Assembly (NCBI GenBank): GCA_029242295.1
Contig: JAQWUF010000107.1
Coordinates: 1 to 11,780, forward strand
From: UBA2040 sp002332715
Lineage (GTDB): Bacteria; Bacteroidota; Bacteroidia; Flavobacteriales_D; Crocinitomicaceae
DNA length: 11,780 nt
Direction: 5' to 3'
Shown one piece after another: positions 6,717-11,780 of this stretch (the first letter of the stretch is position 1; every line of letters begins with the position of its first letter). The translations under genes and the position numbers were made by a program. The notes beneath the pieces were generated by a model. That model ran no database searches and was not told the origin of the DNA. It worked only from the letters and a program-made list of their open reading frames with translations.

Positions 6717-7222
6717 TACCAACCTGACATTAATTTAGCGACCACATCCTGCACCATTTGCGCGTTTATTTCTTCTATCAATTGACTTTCCACTGACGAT
6801 ATATCTTTGTTCGAATCGAAATCCATGAATTTACTCAAAGATATAGTCATTTTGTCTTCTTCGGGTTTTGTAATGAAAATTGTGAAATTAGCGTTAATCG
6901 TCAATCGGTTTTTCGCTGCCACATCTCCCGGTTGAAGGGCAATTGGAGAAACATTGTATCCATTTACCACACCTTCAATATTTACTTCGGCTGAATTGCC
7001 AGGATTTAATAATAAGGTAGTATTGTTTTGAATGCCATCTCGCAGGGCCTCTGTCAATTGGGAAGAGTAAGAGTTGGGCGCTGTTGCTGAATTATTGTCC
7101 AGTGTTTTTACAGTAAAAGTTTTCCATTCTTCCGGCATATTTCCGTCCACGAAAGTAAAACGCGAAGGCCAACAAGATGTTGCCAAAACCCCAAGAAATA
7201 ATATGAAAACAAATTTCATCAT
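6716..7222 (-). CDS. lptE: LptE-family outer membrane lipoprotein
   Basis: LptE plugs the LptD barrel and helps insert lipopolysaccharide into the outer membrane. This 168-residue protein has a short lipoprotein signal (MMKFVFILFLGVLATSC) with Cys17 as the predicted lipidated residue; the residues before it (A-T-S) are a loose lipobox. The rest has the LptE features I know from Bacteroidota: FTFVDGNMPEEWKTFTVK, then SSQLTEALRDGIQNNTTLLL, a central beta region with NIEGVVNGYNVSP, and a C-terminal helix beginning near EEINAQMVQDVVAKL. The start ATG overlaps the stop of the sigma-54 activator gene in an ATGA, and its stop overlaps the next start, so it is translationally coupled on both sides. 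Assignment rests on signal, length, motifs and context; this family diverges strongly from E. coli LptE. Confidence 0.85.
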   Translation of the reverse strand: MMKFVFILFLGVLATSCWPSRFTFVDGNMPEEWKTFTVKTLDNNSATAPNSYSSQLTEALRDGIQNNTTLLLNPGNSAEVNIEGVVNGYNVSPIALQPGDVAAKNRLTINANFTIFITKPEEDKMTISLSKFMDFDSNKDISSVESQLIEEINAQMVQDVVAKLMSGW

Positions 7223-8457
7223 AAATTCAAATTGTACTCTTTAATTTTTCGATACAAAGTTCGCTCTGAAATACCCAACTCTTCAGCGGCATATTTCCGC
7301 TTACCTCGGTGTTTGTCAAGTGCTTTTTCTATCAATTCTTTTTCTCTGTCCTCCAAAGATAAAGATTCTTCTACTTCTTCGTGCACTTCAAACTCATCTT
7401 CCGTTCGGTGACCAAATTGGTATGGTGTTTCTTCAGCTCTAACAGGTGAAGGCAAAGCTCTGGTGCCGTTCACATCTACATCCGTGTACATCTTTTTCAC
7501 CATTGCCGATTGATCAGATGTCAATTTAATATCTCCGTCTTTGTTAACAATTTCCAATACCAACTTCTTCAATTCATTCAAATCACCTTTCATATCGAAA
7601 AGAAATTTGTACATCAATTCTCGTTCAGAAAAATCGTCTGCTGACTTAGCATTTGCCAAAGCGGGTGTGTTGCTGTATGTTCTTGGTAAGAAGGAAGCCA
7701 ATTTGAAAGCGTCAATTTCTCGTTCCGTTTCTATCACTGAGATTTGTTCAACAACGTTCTTCAACTGACGAATATTTCCTGGCCAGTAGTATTGATTTAC
7801 CAATTTCACGGCATCTGGATTCAATTTTATCGCTGGCATTCTATATTTGTCGGCAAAATCAGCTGAAAACTTTCTGAAAATCAAATGGATATCGTCTTTT
7901 CTATCGCGCAAAGGCGGAAGAGATATAGGAACTATGCTCAAACGGTAAAATAAATCTTCTCTAAATTTCCCTGAAGCTATCGCTTTCTGCATGTTTTCAT
8001 TCGTTGCTGCTACAACACGAACGTCCGTTTTTATCACTTTCGATGAACCGACACGAATAAATTCTCCAGTTTCCAAAACCCGAAGCAATCGAACTTGAGT
8101 CTGCATGGGTAATTCAGCTACTTCGTCTAAGAAAATCGTTCCACCATCGGCCACTTGAAAATATCCTTCACGGCTAGCGCTTGCTCCTGTAAAGGAACCT
8201 TTCTCATGCCCAAATAATTCTGAATCTATCGTTCCTTCTGGTATTGCTCCACAATTCACAGCGATATATTCACCGTGTTTTCGGCTACTCAATTGATGAA
8301 TGACTTGCGGAATAATCTCTTTTCCGGATCCGCTTTCGCCTGTAACCAAAACAGAGATGTCGGTAGGGGCAACTTGGGCAGCAATTTCCAAGGCTCTGTT
8401 GAGTAGTGGCGCATTCCCAATGATGCCAAATCGTTGTTTTATCTGTTGTAAATTCAT
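7219..8457 (-). CDS. Sigma-54-dependent transcriptional activator lacking a sensor domain
   Basis: This 412-residue bacterial enhancer-binding protein should use ATP hydrolysis to open promoters held by RpoN polymerase. The AAA+ domain begins almost at the N-terminus: Walker A GESGSGKE at 40-47, the sigma-54 contact loop GSFTGA at 87-92 (usual form GAFTGA), Walker B GGTIFLDE at 105-112, and the arginine-finger region FREDLFYRL near 165-173. A linker of about 100 residues follows, and a Fis-type helix-turn-helix ends the protein (AAEELGISERTLYRKIKEYNL). No receiver, GAF or PAS domain precedes the AAA+ core, so control may come from protein partners, expression level or the linker. It starts in an ATGA overlap with the miaB stop and ends in an ATGA overlap with lptE. 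Family identity is certain; its targets are not shown by the sequence. Confidence 0.95.
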   Translation of the reverse strand: MNLQQIKQRFGIIGNAPLLNRALEIAAQVAPTDISVLVTGESGSGKEIIPQVIHQLSSRKHGEYIAVNCGAIPEGTIDSELFGHEKGSFTGASASREGYFQVADGGTIFLDEVAELPMQTQVRLLRVLETGEFIRVGSSKVIKTDVRVVAATNENMQKAIASGKFREDLFYRLSIVPISLPPLRDRKDDIHLIFRKFSADFADKYRMPAIKLNPDAVKLVNQYYWPGNIRQLKNVVEQISVIETEREIDAFKLASFLPRTYSNTPALANAKSADDFSERELMYKFLFDMKGDLNELKKLVLEIVNKDGDIKLTSDQSAMVKKMYTDVDVNGTRALPSPVRAEETPYQFGHRTEDEFEVHEEVEESLSLEDREKELIEKALDKHRGKRKYAAEELGISERTLYRKIKEYNLNL

Positions 8458-9932
8458 TTTAATTCAATCTGTTGAATTGGATGAGGAGTAACAAGTTCCA
8501 CCACTTCACCAATTAATGTCGCAGAGGTACAAGATGTTGCTTTCACCATCACATAATCCCCTTTTTTGTACGTTCCCTTCGGAAATACATTTTTGGTTCC
8601 TTGTTCGTCTCGTCCGGTTAAATCATCGTCGCTTCTCTTGGAGAAACCTTCGATCAAAACCTTACAAATTTTCCCAATTCGGGACTCGTTATGGATCAAG
8701 GAATGACTCAATTGCAACTCGATCACTTCTTGTAAACGTTTCTTTTTCAAGGCATCAGGAACATTATCTTCAAACTTGCGTTCGGCCAATGTTTTCGGGC
8801 GTTCCGAATACTGATACATGTAAGCGAAACTAAATTTCACCTCCTTCATTAACGAAAGTGTTGCTTGATGTTCTTCATCCGTTTCACCACAAAATCCGGT
8901 GATTATATCTGTCGAAATAGCATAATCAGGAACGATATTTCGAATGGCTTCTATTCTGTTCAAAAACCATTCGCGAGAATAACCTCGATTCATGCGTTTC
9001 AGCATATCGGTGTGACCACTTTGAACGGGTAAATGGATGTATGGAGCAATGTTTTCGTTTTTCGCAATGATGTGCAACACGTCATCGCCCATATCTTTTG
9101 GATGTGAAGTCGAAAAACGAACCCGTAAATCAGGTGAAACTTGCGCCACCATTTCCATCAATTGGGCAAAATTCGTTGTTGGTAAATTCTCGTCGCGAAT
9201 TTCTCCTTTTGCCGATAAATTGTAGCGATAAGAGTTGACGTTTTGTCCCAATAAAGTCACTTCACGGTAACCAGCATTGAACATTTCTGCGCATTCTCGA
9301 ACTATGGTTTGCGGATCTCTAGAGCGTTCTCTGCCTCGTGTGAAAGGAACGACACAAAATGAACACATATTGTCGCAACCACGTGTGATACTCACGAATC
9401 CGGAGATTCCTCCTTTGTCCAACCGAACAGGTGAAATATCAGCATACGTTTCTTCTCTCGAAAGCAAAACATTCACTGCTTTTTGTCCAGTTCCAACTTC
9501 TTCAATCAGATTCGGTAAGTCTCGATATGAGTCTGGCCCGGCAACTATATCAACTAATTTTTCTTCTTCTAATAAATTCTTTTTCAAGCGTTCAGCCATG
9601 CAACCGAGTATGCCCACAACTAAATCTGGGTTCTCTTTTTTCTGTGCTCTGAATTCCGTCAAACGTTTGCGAACGCGTTGCTCTGCCTTGTCGCGAATAG
9701 AACAGGTGTTCATGAGTATTACATCTGCCTCCGCACTATTTTGGGTGGTTGAAAATCCTTCTTTGGTTAAAATCGACGCAACAACTTCACTATCTGCAAA
9801 ATTCATGGCGCATCCATAACTTTCTAGAAATAATTTTTTCCCTCCTTTTTTAGCTTCATCCGGAAGCATCAAAGCTGTGCCTTGTTTGCTTTCGTCCATG
9901 GTCTTTTCTGATATGTCTTCTGTATGCTGCAT
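8454..9932 (-). CDS. miaB: tRNA-2-methylthio-N6-dimethylallyladenosine synthase MiaB
   Basis: MiaB is a radical-SAM enzyme that methylthiolates i6A37 in tRNAs reading codons that begin with U, using two [4Fe-4S] clusters. The N-terminal UPF0004 domain has its three cluster cysteines at 41 (ESYGCAMN), 77 (NTCSIRDKAEQR) and 111 (GILGCMAE). The radical-SAM motif CxxxCxxC is at 186, 190 and 193 (RGCDNMCSFC), followed by PFTRGRERSR, the MiaB-specific continuation. A C-terminal TRAM domain (about 410-485) is present. This start gives 492 residues, slightly long because of about 30 polar residues before the first domain. A TTG at 9953 would add seven residues but lies inside the -7 promoter element, so the ATG at 9932 is preferred; an ATG at 9899 is also possible. 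First gene of the five-gene leftward block. Confidence 0.97.
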   Translation of the reverse strand: MQHTEDISEKTMDESKQGTALMLPDEAKKGGKKLFLESYGCAMNFADSEVVASILTKEGFSTTQNSAEADVILMNTCSIRDKAEQRVRKRLTEFRAQKKENPDLVVGILGCMAERLKKNLLEEEKLVDIVAGPDSYRDLPNLIEEVGTGQKAVNVLLSREETYADISPVRLDKGGISGFVSITRGCDNMCSFCVVPFTRGRERSRDPQTIVRECAEMFNAGYREVTLLGQNVNSYRYNLSAKGEIRDENLPTTNFAQLMEMVAQVSPDLRVRFSTSHPKDMGDDVLHIIAKNENIAPYIHLPVQSGHTDMLKRMNRGYSREWFLNRIEAIRNIVPDYAISTDIITGFCGETDEEHQATLSLMKEVKFSFAYMYQYSERPKTLAERKFEDNVPDALKKKRLQEVIELQLSHSLIHNESRIGKICKVLIEGFSKRSDDDLTGRDEQGTKNVFPKGTYKKGDYVMVKATSCTSATLIGEVVELVTPHPIQQIELK

Positions 9933-9950
9933 GGTTCTGTTTACGGCGCA

Positions 9951-9983
9951 CAAAGATATAATTAAATCTAAAACTATGTCAAA
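9951..9983 (-). promoter_or_regulatory. Bacteroidota housekeeping promoter for the miaB-secG block
   Basis: Reading leftward, TTTG (9983-9980) is followed after exactly 21 nt by TATCTTTG (9958-9951), a full match to TTTG-N19-21-TAnnTTTG. Transcription should start near 9945, leaving a leader of roughly 12 nt before the ATG at 9932. No other gene start in the block has a space of more than 7 nt before it, so this is probably the main promoter for all five genes. Confidence 0.8.
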
Positions 9984-10078
9984 ATGTCAGTATCTATTAT
10001 TCAGATTTTATCATTTTTTAATTTTTGAATTCTTTTACGTAGTAAGTAGGTTAAAATAAGGTAAGATTTGACGAGGTA

Positions 10079-10111
10079 CTTGCAAAATCGTTTTTTTACC
10101 CTTTATCTTTG
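10079..10111 (+). promoter_or_regulatory. Bacteroidota housekeeping promoter for topA
   Basis: CTTG (10079-10082) is followed after 21 nt by TATCTTTG (10104-10111), the same -7 sequence and spacing as the divergent miaB promoter. Start of transcription is expected near 10117, giving a leader of about 37 nt to the topA ATG. The rest of the 221-bp divergent gap (9933-10153) is AT-rich, and I see no clear operator in it. Confidence 0.75.
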
Positions 10112-10153
10112 CGTCGAATTTGGTATCATCCATTTTTCCACACAATTGAACTT

Positions 10154-11780
10154 ATGGCAAAAAATCTTGTAATCGTCGAGTCCCCCGCTAAAGCAAAAAC
10201 TATAGAAGGTTATCTTGGAAAAGACTTCGTGGTAAAATCCAGTTACGGACATGTTAGAGACTTGGCTAAGAAAGGTACAGCAATAGATATTGATAATAAT
10301 TTCACACCCAATTACGAAGTTTCGGCAGATAAGAAACAAATCGTTTCTGAACTAAAGAAATTAGCAAAGGCAGCCGATGTGATCTGGCTAGCGACGGATG
10401 AGGATCGTGAGGGAGAAGCGATATCATGGCACCTATACGAGACTTTGGATCTTGCCAAAAAAGAAACAAAAAGAATTACGTTCAACGAGATTACCAAGAC
10501 AGCCGTTCTTGCGTCAATTGAAAAACCAAGAGAAATAAATCAAGAATTAGTAAACGCTCAACAAGCACGTCGTGTATTGGATCGCTTGGTTGGATTTGAA
10601 TTATCGCCTGTATTGTGGAGAAAGGTGAAACCATCTTTGTCTGCAGGTCGTGTTCAGTCGGTAGCAGTTCGATTAATCGTTGAAAGAGAAAAAGAAATTA
10701 TCGCTTTCAAAAACAAAAGTTTTTTCCGTGTGAATGGATCATTCTTAAAAGGAAACGAAAGAATACCATGTGAATTAAACAAACAATTTGACGAGCAAAA
10801 AGAGGTGCAAAACTTCTTGGCGCAAATTGTTGATGTTGATTTTAGCGTTCAAGATGTAACGATGAAACCGGCTGTAAAATCGCCAACATCTCCATTTACC
10901 ACTTCAACTCTTCAACAAGAGGCAAGTTTGAAATTGGGTTTTTCTGTTTCACGAACAATGGGCGTTGCTCAACGTTTGTACGAAGCTGGAAAGATTACGT
11001 ACATGAGAACGGATTCCGTGAATTTATCGAATACCGCAATTGAAGGTGCTCAAAGTGAAATTCTTAGAGCTTACGGAAAAGAATATTCCAATCCGAAAAA
11101 ATACGTTTCTAAAAATTCAAATGCTCAAGAGGCGCACGAGGCGATTCGTCCAACTGATTTTTCAGCGCACACAACAAGCGGAGAAAATGATCAAGTTCGA
11201 TTGTACGAATTGATTTGGAAAAGAGCCATTGCTTCTCAGATGTCCCAGGCTATATTGGAGCGCACAACAATTAAAATTGGTAATAAATCAATCAAAGAAA
11301 TTTTTCAAGCGAAAGGCGAGGTTATCAAGTTTGACGGTTTCCTGCGTGTTTATTTAGAATCGAATGTCGATGATGACGACGATGAAGAAAATGACGAAAA
11401 ATCGAATCTTCTTCCTGCTGTTACGCAAGGCGATGCTTTGGATAGAAACTGGGTGAGAGCAACACAACGATATACTCGTCCGCCAGCACGTTATGTAGAA
11501 GCTTCGCTTGTAAAGAAATTAGAAGAATTAGGAATTGGACGTCCATCGACTTACGCACCAACTATTTCAACTATTCAGAAAAGAGGGTATGTTGAAAAGC
11601 AAGAACGTGATGGGGAAGAAAGAGCTTACAACGTATTAACTTTAACAGATGACGGTGTCAAAGTTGAAGAGTTAACCGAAATTACTGGCAGAGATAAAAA
11701 TAAATTGTCTCCAACAGATATTGGAATTGTCGTAACGGATTTCTTAACAGAGCACTTTGGAAAAATCTTAGATTATAATT
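10154..11780 (+). CDS. topA: DNA topoisomerase I TopA, 3' end beyond window
   Basis: This is a type IA topoisomerase, which relaxes negative supercoils by a single-strand passage through a covalent tyrosine link. The frame is open from the ATG to the right edge (542 complete codons). The Toprim domain begins at once (LVIVESPAKAKTIEGYLG) with its metal-binding acidic motif in ATDEDREGEAISWHL. QQARRVLDRLVGF and LSAGRVQSVAVRLI follow. The active-site tyrosine is Tyr283 in ITYMRTDSVNLS, and EAHEAIRPT and GIGRPSTYAPTI are intact. An Asp/Glu-rich insertion lies at about 406-415. Any C-terminal zinc-finger or repeat domains would fall outside the window. The gene has its own promoter and is divergent from miaB. 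No Shine-Dalgarno sequence precedes the start. Truncation is by the window edge, not by mutation. Confidence 0.98.
   Translation, partial: MAKNLVIVESPAKAKTIEGYLGKDFVVKSSYGHVRDLAKKGTAIDIDNNFTPNYEVSADKKQIVSELKKLAKAADVIWLATDEDREGEAISWHLYETLDLAKKETKRITFNEITKTAVLASIEKPREINQELVNAQQARRVLDRLVGFELSPVLWRKVKPSLSAGRVQSVAVRLIVEREKEIIAFKNKSFFRVNGSFLKGNERIPCELNKQFDEQKEVQNFLAQIVDVDFSVQDVTMKPAVKSPTSPFTTSTLQQEASLKLGFSVSRTMGVAQRLYEAGKITYMRTDSVNLSNTAIEGAQSEILRAYGKEYSNPKKYVSKNSNAQEAHEAIRPTDFSAHTTSGENDQVRLYELIWKRAIASQMSQAILERTTIKIGNKSIKEIFQAKGEVIKFDGFLRVYLESNVDDDDDEENDEKSNLLPAVTQGDALDRNWVRATQRYTRPPARYVEASLVKKLEELGIGRPSTYAPTISTIQKRGYVEKQERDGEERAYNVLTLTDDGVKVEELTEITGRDKNKLSPTDIGIVVTDFLTEHFGKILDYN

Noticed and set aside
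9277..9819. Long rightward open frame opposite miaB (180 codons)
   Set aside because: It is the antisense shadow of a well-conserved gene, with no recognisable domain or promoter. The same applies to the open frames opposite groEL, the TPR gene and the sigma-54 activator.
9933..9953. Seven-codon extension of MiaB from a TTG
   Set aside because: The TTG is part of the -7 element TATCTTTG, so the transcript from this promoter would not contain it.
11369..11398. Asp/Glu-rich insertion in TopA as a sign of an unusual enzyme
   Set aside because: It is short and lies between conserved motifs in what is probably a surface loop. The catalytic motifs on both sides are intact.

Overview
The window reads as core chromosome of a Bacteroidota bacterium, most likely order Flavobacteriales; a Crocinitomicaceae/Fluviicola-like origin is only a guess. 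Support comes from moderately AT-rich DNA, starts without Shine-Dalgarno sequences, good matches to the Bacteroidota housekeeping promoter (TTTG about 20 nt upstream of TAnnTTTG), and a gene order (miaB, sigma-54 activator, lptE, TPR protein, secG, groES, groEL) that I recall as typical of this phylum. I see no transposase, integrase, CRISPR array, tRNA or rRNA.

Layout, left to right. Bases 1-55 may hold the last codons of a rightward gene, closed by a hairpin terminator at 56-84. A leftward gene (83-862) encodes a membrane-anchored protein with a TerB-like middle and a C-terminal J domain. A rightward gene (972-2450) encodes a polytopic GT-C glycosyltransferase resembling family GT22. The convergent gap 2451-2635 holds a bidirectional terminator and a short ATCCG repeat tract. 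The leftward groES-groEL pair follows (4569 to 2636). A strong terminator at 4672-4705 separates it from a leftward five-gene block running from 9932 to 4727: miaB, a sigma-54 activator, lptE, a very acidic TPR protein and secG. Across this block the genes overlap by 4, 4 and 1 bases or are 7 bases apart, so they look co-transcribed and translationally coupled. From 10154 to the right edge runs topA, divergent from miaB and truncated by the window end.

How the genes relate. The block mixes tRNA modification (MiaB) with a sensorless sigma-54 activator and cell-envelope functions (LptE in LPS export, SecG in protein translocation). GroES/GroEL lies just downstream but behind its own terminator. 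No TAnnTTTG promoter is visible before groES; a TGGCAC box resembling a sigma-54 -24 element is there, but its -12 half is poor.

Promoter positions correct two starts. MiaB begins at the ATG at 9932 and the glycosyltransferase at the ATG at 972, because the longer TTG starts fall inside or upstream of -7 elements. The TPR gene likewise starts at the ATG at 6716, overlapping the lptE stop. I found no clear candidate for a wholly new system. The least understood parts are the acidic TPR protein, the signal read by the sigma-54 activator, and the promoter of groESL.
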